Source of the DNA: Bacteroidota bacterium | Lineage (GTDB): Bacteria; Bacteroidota; Ignavibacteria; Ignavibacteriales; Melioribacteraceae | Direction of reading: 5' to 3' | DNA length: 64,000 nt | NCBI GenBank assembly: GCA_018829205.1 | Contig: JAHJUE010000015.1 | Span: forward strand, 1 to 64,000 | In this document: positions 1-7,622 of the stretch, piece by piece | Position numbering within the stretch: position 1 is the stretch's first letter | Layout: every line of letters begins with the position of its first letter | Notes under the pieces: model-generated | The model's input: only the letters and a program-made list of their open reading frames with translations | Told to the model about the DNA's origin: nothing | Databases searched by the model: none | Program-made: the position numbers and the translations under genes

Positions 1-418
1 AACAAAGAAATAATCCCAAAGCTCCGTAGGAGCGATACAAACTACCCCGCGAAGGTGAGCCTGCCCGCCGTAGCCCTCCTTCACTTCGTTTCGGAGGGTA
101 AACTTCAGCGAAGGAGGGCCTGCCCGCCGTAGCGACGAAGCGAACAGAATCCTCCGCGAAGGCGGGCATGTTTCAGTGTAGGAAGATGACAATCAATTTT
201 TTAATCTTGTAATCTTGCAATCAACAAATCATCCAATCAATCAATCCTCCGTTTAACGCAAGAGGACAATCAATCTTGCAATCTTGCAATCTTGTAATCT
301 TGCAATCATGAAATCCTCCGTAGCATTTTGCGTAGGAGGAAATACAAACACTGGAATCTTTGCCGAAAATGACATATCTTACTTGCGATAATATTCGGAA
401 CGAAAATAATCGCAGCTT
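1..418. repeat. Composite palindromic repeat module plus octamer tract (copy A, partial)
   Basis: No gene is seen. The stretch opens with a small hairpin (GCTCCGTAGGAGC, 21-33), followed by GC-rich palindromic units built on CCTGCCCGCCGTAGC and GCGAAGGCGGGC (about 46-170). A conserved exit sequence ending GTAGGAAGATGACAATC follows. It then becomes an 8-bp periodic tract (nAATCTTG/nAATCATC, about 187-310) interrupted by CCTCC...GAGG hairpins at about 246-266 and 315-340. The same module recurs near 3.3-3.9 kb, 3.9-4.5 kb and 5.8-6.3 kb. The left end is cut by the window. Confidence 0.8.
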
Positions 419-1516
419 ATGAAAAAGAACCCTTTTAAATTCGGTACTATTGTCGACACCCCGTATTTTACCGACCGCACCGATGAAATTAAATATGTGA
501 AGTCGGTATTAAATAGTGACAATCACCTTATTATTATAAGTCCGCGCAGATTCGGAAAGACAAGTTTAATCAGCAAAGCGGTAAAGGATCTGAACAGACC
601 GTCGATATTTCTTGATCTGCAGTTAGTTACAAACGAAAATGATTTAGCTTCTCAGCTGCTGAAAAGAGTATTCCGTGTTTATCCGTTTGAAAAAATTAAA
701 GATTTTGTGAAAAATTTTAGAGTCATTCCCGGTATTTCTCTTAATCCTATAAACAATGAAGTAGATATTACCTTCTCAGCCGATTCCTCTTCTTCGGTTT
801 ATATTGAAGATGTGTTTAATCTAATTGAAAAGGCTGCGTTAAAAAAGAATAAACCGATAGTTATACTGGATGAATTTCAGGAGATTAAAAATATCGGGAA
901 TAAATTAGACCGTAAACTGCGTTCGATAATCCAGTTTCATCAAAAAATAAATTACGTATTTCTGGGGAGTCAGGAATCATTAATACGTGATATCTTCGAA
1001 AAGAAAAAATCCGCTTTTTATCATTTCGGGAGTTTATTTACTTTAAATAAAATACACTATGATCATTTCCTTGCTTACCTGGCAAAAGGATTTGTTTCAA
1101 TTTATAATAACGAAATTGAAATATCCGAAGAGATATTAAAAATTACAAAATCGCATCCGTATTATACTCAGCAGCTTGCGTTTGTTTGTTGGGATTTAGT
1201 ATATAATTCTAAAAATTTAAAAAATCCTGTTGATCAGGCTGTAAATGAAATTATCCGTCACCATGATATTGACTACGAACGTATATGGTACACAATAAAC
1301 AGAACCGATATGAAAATACTTATCGGAATGTCATTCTCTGATTTAAGTCCTCTTTCAATGGAATTTTCCAGAAACTATTTTACCTCTGCTTCAAGTACGG
1401 TTTTCAGCGGATTAAAACGGCTTGCTCAAAGCGGATTAATTATTAAAACCGATTTAGGATATGAAATTGATGACCCGTTTTTCAAAAGGTGGATTATTCA
1501 AAGAAGGGAGAGATGA
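419..1516 (+). CDS. ATP-binding protein, archaeal-type/STAND-like ATPase
   Basis: A 365-residue P-loop ATPase. A Walker A motif of the form SPRRFGKTS is at residues 41-49, a hydrophobic Walker B IVILDEFQE at about 148-155, and a sensor-like FLGSQESL at about 181-188. The RRFGKT variant, the DEFQ Walker B and the C-terminal helical part (about 280-365), probably winged-helix, are typical of the PF01637/AAA_14-like ATPases common in archaea and Bacteroidota; their cellular role is mostly unknown. No transmembrane segment or nuclease domain is visible. The gene stands alone between repeat arrays and has no clear Shine-Dalgarno sequence. A role in defence or plasmid/mobile functions is possible, but nothing here shows it. 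Confidence 0.8.
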   Translation: MKKNPFKFGTIVDTPYFTDRTDEIKYVKSVLNSDNHLIIISPRRFGKTSLISKAVKDLNRPSIFLDLQLVTNENDLASQLLKRVFRVYPFEKIKDFVKNFRVIPGISLNPINNEVDITFSADSSSSVYIEDVFNLIEKAALKKNKPIVILDEFQEIKNIGNKLDRKLRSIIQFHQKINYVFLGSQESLIRDIFEKKKSAFYHFGSLFTLNKIHYDHFLAYLAKGFVSIYNNEIEISEEILKITKSHPYYTQQLAFVCWDLVYNSKNLKNPVDQAVNEIIRHHDIDYERIWYTINRTDMKILIGMSFSDLSPLSMEFSRNYFTSASSTVFSGLKRLAQSGLIIKTDLGYEIDDPFFKRWIIQRRER

Positions 1517-2317
1517 ATTTTAGTAACTAGACACAAGTATCAAGACACAAGATTTGAGACACAATCCGCCGCGGCGGATAAAGATTTGTTAAAACAAAGA
1601 TCTGATAAAGTGATTTATTAAGTTTATAATCAATTAAATTAATTGATGACCTTGCATTCTCACATTCGATTAAACTCTTCATTGTCACACTGAGCGGACC
1701 TGCCGGCAGGCAGGGTCGAAGCATGAGCAAACCTGCCTGACGGTAGGCAAGGTCGAAGCATGAGCGCACATGCCTGTCAGTAGAGAAGATCGAAGTGTGA
1801 ACTGTCGTTGCATTGTCATTCCCGCGAATGCTGGAATCTTTACAATTGAAGAAGATAAAATTAAAAACTTCCAAGCTTCCTTCCAAACAATGTAGAAATG
1901 AATAATAGAATCATATCCATCGTATTCCTTTGTGCACTACAATAGCTTTTATTTCACGCAAAGTCCGCAAAGCGTTTTTATCCAATCAATTTTGAAATCT
2001 TGAAATCTTGAAATCTTGAAATCTTGAAATCTTGAAATCTTGTAATCTTGCAATATTGAAATCATCCGCTAAAATCTCACCATATAATCACAAATTAACC
2101 CGCCTGCTCCGTTAAAATAACAAACAAAAAATAGAATAAATTATGCAAAAAACCGTTACATCTTATATACACCTTATATACATCCTATATATAGGTTATA
2201 TAAAATCTATGAATAAATAATTTATACTTTATAATTAAATAATAAATATATATATTCAAAATACGTCAATCTATCGGATTAAAAATAAGTCTTAAATAAA
2301 ATGATAGGAGGTATAAA
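1517..2317. repeat. Gene-free repeat region with nested palindromes and an octamer tract
   Basis: About 800 bp without a credible gene. At 1685-1802 three successive copies of a GAGC...GTCGAAG...TGAGC unit each carry a CCTGCC...GGCAGG palindrome. Around 1960-1975 is a GCAAAGTCCGCAAAGCG motif. At 1990-2063 is a very regular 8-bp tract (AATCTTGA repeated), and at 2158-2260 a very AT-rich stretch with repeated CTTATATACA-like words that may hold the promoter of the downstream gene. The minus-strand frame at 1527-1886 simply reads through the repeats. Confidence 0.75.
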
Positions 2318-3010
2318 ATGGCGGAATTAAGAGGCAATGTAATGGGGGTTTTGCGGGGATCATTAGGAAATATAACTGGAAGAGTAAGATACGGGAAAAA
2401 TTATTTTTCAGCGAAACCGGCTTCATTTAAAATGCCGCTTGATGAAGCCTCGGTCGCGCGCAGAGCGAAGTTTAAATTAGCTGTAAAATTCTGCAGTATC
2501 GCTTTAAAAAATAATAAGATTAAAAATATATGGCGGCCGTTAGCAAAAAATGAAAAACTTGTTTTCCAGCATTTAGTCCCGATTAATTACAATCTTTTTA
2601 AAAATAATGATTTATCAAATTCGAATATTATCACTCCGCCGGATGGTTTCGCGCCGAGAATTTTAGATATTTCGTATGAAACGTCTGTGCTTTCGGTTAA
2701 AATCGGGGGATTAAATGAAGTGCCCGGTTATCAGTTTGAAATTGAGAATCAAATTAAATTATTTGGAATAATTTATCGCCGGACTCAAATTTCAGAAGAG
2801 GACGGTGATTATAAATTATTGTCATTTGAAACCGGGGGAGAAATAAATGAGGAAGATAATTCAATAACATTTAAAAGATTAATTGATGCAAAAAATAATC
2901 CTTGTCTAAATGATAATATTAAATCAAAAATTTATATGGCAGTTTATACATTGGATGAAAATGATAATACGGTACATTATTCCACGACTTTTATACATAA
3001 TATTAATTGA
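2318..3010 (+). CDS. DUF6266-like hypothetical protein
   Basis: A 230-residue protein of unknown function. The first 70 residues carry the pattern G-x-GS-x-G-x-TG-x-V...G...RRAKF-x-LAVKF that I associate with the Bacteroidota DUF6266 family; the rest is probably beta-rich. No signal peptide, lipobox or membrane segment is visible. It has the strongest ribosome-binding site of the first 9 kb (AGGAGG, 7 nt before ATG), which supports the start. It sits alone inside an intergenic repeat desert, with AT-rich DNA upstream. The family assignment rests on remembered motif similarity only; the function is unknown. Confidence 0.7.
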   Translation: MAELRGNVMGVLRGSLGNITGRVRYGKNYFSAKPASFKMPLDEASVARRAKFKLAVKFCSIALKNNKIKNIWRPLAKNEKLVFQHLVPINYNLFKNNDLSNSNIITPPDGFAPRILDISYETSVLSVKIGGLNEVPGYQFEIENQIKLFGIIYRRTQISEEDGDYKLLSFETGGEINEEDNSITFKRLIDAKNNPCLNDNIKSKIYMAVYTLDENDNTVHYSTTFIHNIN

Positions 3011-3440
3011 AGAAATTATTTTTTACCTAAGTAATTTATTACCCACACCTTTTAATTCCCCTCCCGGGAGGGGATAAAGGGGTGGGTTAAAGCTTTGCAT
3101 TACAAAGCAAAAAGTTATTATCTAAAACATATTTCTACATCAAATAAATAATAAAAAAACATCCCGTTAGTTGATACCGGTTCCAACATGATTAATTCAA
3201 TCTTTTAGAGCCAACCACATCAGATTGTGCCTAAAATAAAAACAAACTAAAACTAAGATTCCCGTCAGATTTCACACATACCAAAATTCAACAAATTAAC
3301 GTGCCGCTCCTACCGGAGCTTAATAAAATATAATCTATATTTACCTACTAATATACCGCACCTCCGGTGCTTTTAAAACTCAGTAAGTATCAAATAAACT
3401 TCCCCACGAGGACAGGCCCGCCGTAGTGAAAGAATCCATC

Positions 3441-3638
3441 GCGCAGGCGGGGAACTATACCCACTTGTGCACAAAATAACTATAAACGAAAACTAAAACA
3501 AACGACATATTTCACACAGTGGTGTTTTACGGCTCCAGCGGAGCCGAACATTAGTAGAAAAATAAAAAAAGAAATAATCCCAAAGCTCCGTAGGAGCGAA
3601 ACAAACATCCCCGCGAAGTCGAGCCTGCCCGCCGTAGC
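3441..3638 (+). repeat. 198-bp direct repeat, copy 1 (partner 4097-4294)
   Basis: The block starting GCGCAGGCGGGGAAC and ending CCCGCCGTAGC is repeated at 4097-4294 with a constant offset of 656 bp and about a dozen substitutions by eye, without indels. It includes the GGCTCCAGCGGAGCC and GCTCCGTAGGAGC hairpins. The high identity indicates a recent duplication or gene conversion. Confidence 0.85.
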
Positions 3639-3856
3639 GAAGGAAGGAAGAGAATCCATCGCGAAGGCGGGCCTGCCCGCCGTAGCCCTCCTTCACTTCG
3701 TTTCGGAGGGTAAACTTCAGCGAAGGAGGACCTGCCCGCCGTAGCGAAGTAGGAACAGAATCCATCGCGAAGGCGGGCATGCTTCAGTGTAGGAAGATGA
3801 CAATCAATTTTGCAATCTTGCAATCATCCAATCATTCAATCATGAAATCTTGTAAT

Positions 3857-4051
3857 CATGAAATCCAACGTCCTGACCTCCGTAACTTCAGTGAAGGAGG
3901 TACCCTCCGGCTTTTTAAATTCATTTCCAAATTCAAAAAATAAATGTGCCGCTCCTACCGGAGCTATTATGAAAAAATCTATATTTATCTACTAACATGC
4001 CGCACCTCCGGTGCTATTAAGGCTCCAGCAGAACCGAACAACTTCCCCGCG
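3857..4051 (+). repeat. 195-bp direct repeat, copy 1 (partner 5800-5993)
   Basis: Positions 3857-4051 and 5800-5993 match over about 195 bp with roughly four differences including one single-base deletion. The block runs from CATGAAATCCAACG through the CTCCTACCGGAG and CCTCCGG hairpins to CTTCCCCGCG. The intact hicBA genes and the vapBC remnant lie between the two copies. Confidence 0.85.
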
Positions 4052-4096
4052 CAGGCGGGCCTGCCCGCCGTAGCGAAGAATGGAACAGAATCAATC

Positions 4097-4294
4097 GCGC
4101 AGGCGGGGAACCATACCTACCTGTGTACAAAATAACTATAAACGGAAAGTAAAATAAACGGCATATTTCATACAGTGGTGTTTTACGGCTCCAGCGGAGC
4201 CGAACATTAGTAGAAAAATAAAAAAAGAAATAATCCCAAAGCTCCGTAGGAGCGAAACAAAATTCCCCGCGAAGTCGAGCCTGCCCGCCGTAGC
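4097..4294 (+). repeat. 198-bp direct repeat, copy 2 (partner 3441-3638)
   Basis: Second copy of the block described at 3441-3638, collinear over its full length. It leads into CCCTCCTTCACTTCG and the octamer tract from about 4361. Confidence 0.85.
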
Positions 4295-4572
4295 CCTCCT
4301 TCACTTCGTTTCTGAGGGTAAACTACAGCGAAGGCGGGCATGCTTCAGTATAGGAAGATGACAATCAATTTTGCAATCTTGCAATCATCCAATCATCCAA
4401 TCATTCAATCATGAAATCTTGTAATCTTGTAATCTTCTAATCTTCTAATCTTCTAATCATGCAATTTTGAAATCATGTAATCCTCCGAAACCTCTGGCGT
4501 AGGAGGATAGTCTTTGTCCGTGAATTATTTTATAAAATACACTATATTAGTTTTAATGAAAGAGAGTGAATA

Positions 4573-4797
4573 ATGGAAGCGATAAAAATTAGAAGAAAAA
4601 TTAATTCGAAAAACCTTCATATCGATGAATTAGAGAAATTAATGGGTCGTGAAGCAGAAATAATAATTCTGCCAATTGAAAATAGAAAGAAAACGTCCGT
4701 TAATAAAATTCTAAAATTAGCCGGTTCAATAAAAACCGGGGAGGATCCCGATACATTCCAAAAACGAATACGTAAGGACTGGGATAAAAGGGCATGA
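4573..4797 (+). CDS. VapB-like antitoxin of a PIN-toxin pair
   Basis: A 74-residue protein starting MEAIKIRRKINSKNLHIDEL and containing a LMGREAEIIILP strand, the layout of small antitoxins that accompany PIN-domain toxins in Bacteroidota. The C terminus (DPDTFQKRIRKDWDKRA) has the basic-aromatic tail typical of toxin-binding segments. The expected partner begins immediately: its ATG overlaps the antitoxin stop as ATGA at 4794-4797. That toxin is cut off after 14 codons, so the antitoxin is probably an orphan that could still act on related toxins elsewhere. The start has a GAGAGTGA element a few bases upstream. Family placement comes from context and length. Confidence 0.7.
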   Translation: MEAIKIRRKINSKNLHIDELEKLMGREAEIIILPIENRKKTSVNKILKLAGSIKTGEDPDTFQKRIRKDWDKRA

Positions 4798-4838
4798 ACG
4801 TTTTATTAGATACAAACATTGTTATTATTTGCGCTTAA
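4794..4838 (+). pseudogene. Truncated PIN-domain (VapC-like) toxin remnant
   Basis: Reading from the ATG overlapping the antitoxin stop gives MNVLLDTNIVIICA and then a stop. MNxLLDTNIxI is the canonical first strand of PIN-domain ribonucleases, with the first catalytic Asp at residue 6. A full VapC is about 130 residues. Here the reading frame ends at a TAA followed directly by a REP-like hairpin (AAAGCTCCGTAAGAGCGATAC) and the octamer tract. I see no later PIN motifs in 4839-5139. This looks like a toxin gene lost by repeat insertion or deletion. Confidence 0.75.
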
Positions 4839-5139
4839 TCAAAAGCTCCGTAAGAGCGATACATTAATGTATACCTGTTACCGAATCTTTTTTATAAGAA
4901 GTACAATCAATCCAGCAATCAACAAATCATCCAATCATTCATTCATGCAATCATTCAATCTTGTAATCTTGTAATCTTGCAATCTTGTAATCTTGCAATT
5001 TTGAAATCATGTAATCCTCCTACCTGTCCTTCTAATATACGAAGTCAAAAATCAGATTTTTGAGAACAGAAAATTGACCTATAAGCTATTTAGTCTTTTA
5101 AGGAATTTTTATATATTCAGATAAATTAAAAGAGCATAT
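4839..5139. repeat. REP hairpin and octamer tract replacing the toxin body
   Basis: A hairpin GCTCCGTAAGAGC (4844-4856) is followed by about 30 bp of unique sequence and then an 8-bp periodic tract at about 4904-5017 (AATCATCC/AATCTTGT words) ending in TCCTCC. The remaining 120 bp up to hicB is AT-rich and shows no recognisable gene fragment. Confidence 0.7.
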
Positions 5140-5391
5140 ATGAGCGATATAAAACAAAGAAAAAGTAGTAGAAAAAAACAGCTGCCGATATATGTTGAAA
5201 AGGATGAAGATAATTTTTACGTAGTAGAATGCCCTGTATTTGATGGCTGCTATTCGCAAGGCGCTACGCTGGATGAAGCTTTAAAAAATATTAGAGAGGT
5301 TATTGAATTACTTCTTGAAGAAAAATCCAATTATAAAATTCTAAAAGAGTATAATCCTTCAGAAATCAGTCTGCATACAATTACCATTTAA
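5140..5391 (+). CDS. hicB: HicB-family antitoxin
   Basis: An 83-residue HicB-like protein. The partial RNase H fold core is seen as PIYVEKDEDNFYVVECPVF (about 17-35), then GCYSQGATLDEALKNIRE (about 37-54), which matches the family G-x-x-SQG-x-T-x-EEAL-x-N signature. No separate ribbon-helix-helix or HTH domain follows, so it is the short form. It is expected to bind and neutralise HicA and to autoregulate the pair. hicA starts 3 nt after its stop. The antitoxin-first order is the reverse of the classical hicAB order but is common in this family. Confidence 0.88.
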   Translation: MSDIKQRKSSRKKQLPIYVEKDEDNFYVVECPVFDGCYSQGATLDEALKNIREVIELLLEEKSNYKILKEYNPSEISLHTITI

Positions 5392-5394
5392 GCA

Positions 5395-5610
5395 ATGACC
5401 AAAATACCAATTCTACAAGGCAAAGAAGTTATTAAAGCTCTGCAAAAAATTGGTTATAAAAAAACAAGGCAGAGAGGGAGCCACGTTAGGTTGCAATGTA
5501 CAGGTAAAAAATCTATAACAGTACCGGATCATGTTATTGGCCGGGGTTTACTCCGCAAAATACTAAGAGATGTAAACATTTCACCGGAAGAATTTATTAG
5601 AATGTTGTAA
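5395..5610 (+). CDS. hicA: HicA-family mRNA interferase toxin
   Basis: A 71-residue HicA toxin with the double-stranded-RNA-binding-like fold. It shows GKEVIKALQKIGY (about 9-21), the RGSHVRL motif with the family's catalytic His at residue 30, a VPDH strand and the closing GRGLLRKILRD helix. The length and all landmarks are complete, so the toxin should be active. HicA toxins cleave mRNA and tmRNA and are neutralised by HicB. It is translationally tied to hicB (3-nt gap). The pair lies as an island between repeat arrays, as often seen for mobile toxin-antitoxin genes. Confidence 0.9.
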   Translation: MTKIPILQGKEVIKALQKIGYKKTRQRGSHVRLQCTGKKSITVPDHVIGRGLLRKILRDVNISPEEFIRML

Positions 5611-6455
5611 AGATGTAAATCGAATACTCTTTAGTATTTTACCTATCAATGATATAAAGTTATGAAATCTCCCCCAAAAACAGACAAAAATAAAAGCTGT
5701 TAATTTATAGTCTATCTAGTAATAGGATAATCAATTTTGCAATCAACAAATCATCCAATCTTCCAATCATTCAATCTTGTAATCTTGTAATCTTGCAATC
5801 ATGAAATCCAACGTCCTGACCTCCGTAACTTCAGTGAAGGAGGTAGCCTCCAGCTTTTTAATTCATTTCCAAATTCAAAAAATAAATGTGCCGCTCCTAC
5901 CGGAGCTATTATGAAAAAATCTATATTTATCTACTAACATGCCGCACCTCCGGTGCTATTACGGCTCCAGCAGAACCGAACAACTTCCCCGCGAAGGTGA
6001 GCCTGCCCGCCGTAGCCCTCCTTCACTTCGTTTCGGAGGGTAAACATCAGCGAAGGAGGGCCTGCCCGCCGTAGCGAAGTAGGAACAGAATCCATCGCGA
6101 AGGCGGGCCTGCCCGCCGTAGCCCTCCTTCACTTCGTTTCTGAGGGTAAACTTCAGCGAAGGCGGGCATGCTTCAGTATAGGAAGATGACAATCAATTTT
6201 GCAATCTTGTAATCTTGCAATCATCCAATCATCCAATCATTCAATCATGAAATCTTGTAATCTTGTAATCTTGTAATCTTAAAATGTGTTAAAATAGGAG
6301 GCAAACTATTTCTCTTGTATGAAACCCTAAATTCTTCTTAAGTTTGCTATGTAAATTTATTTAACAATTAAAGTCGTTATTCAAAATTCAGACTACTGTC
6401 TACTGATTACTTACTACTGAATTCTGAATTCTGACTACTGACTACTGGAGAAAAA
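5611..6455. repeat. Composite repeat array (module copy D) with octamer and heptamer tracts
   Basis: About 845 bp without a credible gene: an octamer tract at 5729-5808; the second copy of the 195-bp block at 5800-5993; two rounds of the GC-rich CCTGCCCGCCGTAGC...GCGAAGGCGGGC unit at about 5990-6170; an octamer tract at 6189-6280; and, directly before the next gene, a 7-bp periodic tract (CTACTGA/ATTCTGA words, about 6384-6447) that runs to within 10 bp of its start codon. Confidence 0.8.
5800..5993 (+). repeat. 195-bp direct repeat, copy 2 (partner 3857-4051)
   Basis: Second copy of the near-identical block described at 3857-4051; it carries one single-base deletion and about three substitutions. 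Confidence 0.85.
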
Positions 6456-7622
6456 ATGAAAGTCCCATTACTCGACCTTAAACCTCAATATCAATCACTA
6501 AAGAAAGAACTAGACGAAGCGGTAGCAAAGGTAATTGAATCGCAGTATTTTATACTCGGTCCCGAAGTTAAAGCTATGGAAGAAGAAATCGCTTCCTATC
6601 TTCAAACAAAATATGCCGTCGGCGTTTCGTCGGGTACCGACGCGCTGCTAATCGCATTAATGGCTATAGATATTCAGCCCGGCGACGAAATAATCGTTCC
6701 TACATATTCATTCTTCGCAACGGCGGGAGTGGTATCAAGATTAAACGCCATTCCGGTATTCGCCGATTGCGATCCCGTTACGTTTAATATTTTACCCGAA
6801 GATATAGAGAAAAAAATCACAAGAAAAACAAAAGCCGTTATGCCCGTGCATCTATACGGTCAATCAGCGGATATGGACGCGGTTATGGCAGTCGCGCAAA
6901 AACATAATATTAAGGTTATTGAAGACGGCGCGCAGGCAATAAGCGCGCAGTATAAAGACGGAAGATATGCAGGTACAATAGGGGACATAGGATGTTATTC
7001 ATTCTTCCCTAGCAAGAACCTTGGCTGCTTCGGCGACGGGGGAGTTGTAGCTACCAACAGCCAAGAATTGTATGAAAAACTTGTTATGCTAAGAATGCAC
7101 GGAAGTAAAATTAAATATTATCATGATATAATCGGCGGCAACTTCAGACTTGACGCTCTGCAAGCAGCGGTAATTAGAGTTAAACTTCCGCATTTGAATA
7201 AATGGTCGCAGGCTAGAAGAGATAATGCCGCGCTTTATACAAAATTATTTATCGAAAAAGGACTGGCATCGGAATCCGGTATGACAAGCTTTGATGATAA
7301 TAATAAAGTATTAATTCCTAAAGCGGTGTATGAAAATACGGGACACAAAAATCATCATATATATAATCAGTTCATAATAAGAGTAGAAAAAAGAGACGAA
7401 TTAAGAAAATTCTTAACCGAAAATGAAATAGCTTCGGAAATATATTATCCGGTTCCTTTTCATCTTCAGACATGTTATTTGGAGTTAGGATATAAAAAAG
7501 GGGATTTCCCGAACAGCGAATTCGCGGCAGATTATTCTTTAGCGCTCCCGATTTACCCTGAATTAAGTGAAGCGCAGATTACCTTTGTTGTTGAGAAGAT
7601 AGCAGAATTTATTAGAAAGTAG
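6456..7622 (+). CDS. DegT/DnrJ/EryC1/StrS-family PLP aminotransferase
   Basis: A 388-residue, full-length sugar aminotransferase-type protein. The N terminus MKVPLLDLKPQY, a GTDAL phosphate-binding turn (60-64), EDGAQA with the PLP-pyridine Asp (about 156-161) and SFFPSKNLGCFGDGG with the PLP-binding Lys at 187 are all present. These enzymes transfer an amino group to a keto-sugar nucleotide for O-antigen, capsule or glycan decoration; the exact sugar cannot be told from sequence. No other nucleotide-sugar genes adjoin it. GGAG lies 7 nt before ATG. Unusually, a 7-bp periodic repeat tract abuts the ribosome-binding site, so the promoter must lie in or upstream of repeat DNA. Confidence 0.93.
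   Translation: MKVPLLDLKPQYQSLKKELDEAVAKVIESQYFILGPEVKAMEEEIASYLQTKYAVGVSSGTDALLIALMAIDIQPGDEIIVPTYSFFATAGVVSRLNAIPVFADCDPVTFNILPEDIEKKITRKTKAVMPVHLYGQSADMDAVMAVAQKHNIKVIEDGAQAISAQYKDGRYAGTIGDIGCYSFFPSKNLGCFGDGGVVATNSQELYEKLVMLRMHGSKIKYYHDIIGGNFRLDALQAAVIRVKLPHLNKWSQARRDNAALYTKLFIEKGLASESGMTSFDDNNKVLIPKAVYENTGHKNHHIYNQFIIRVEKRDELRKFLTENEIASEIYYPVPFHLQTCYLELGYKKGDFPNSEFAADYSLALPIYPELSEAQITFVVEKIAEFIRK

Larger units (their letters stand above)
3011..4572. repeat. Large composite repeat array (module copies B and C)
   Basis: About 1.56 kb without a credible gene. It starts with a CCCCTCCCGGGAGGGG palindrome (3059-3074). It then contains REP-like hairpins (GCTCCTACCGGAGC, CACCTCCGGTG, GGCTCCAGCGGAGCC, GCTCCGTAGGAGC) separated by AT-rich spacers, GC-rich CCTGCCCGCCGTAGC units, and octamer tracts at 3800-3866 and 4361-4483. 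Two blocks are internally duplicated (3441-3638 with 4097-4294; 3857-4051 with 5800-5993). Frames that stay open across it on either strand encode low-complexity, repeat-derived peptides and are not genes. Confidence 0.8.

Noticed and set aside
1527-1886. 119-codon minus-strand frame
   Set aside because: It runs through the GTCGAAG/CCTGCC repeats and an unrelated tail, has no ribosome-binding site and gives a repeat-derived peptide.
3493-4304. Several overlapping frames on both strands rich in Arg-Ala-Gly-Pro
   Set aside because: They are translations of GC-rich palindromic repeats; similar peptides appear from each repeat copy and in different frames.
5886-6192. Short frames on both strands in repeat copy D
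   Set aside because: Same repeat-derived peptides as at 3.5-4.3 kb; no start signals.
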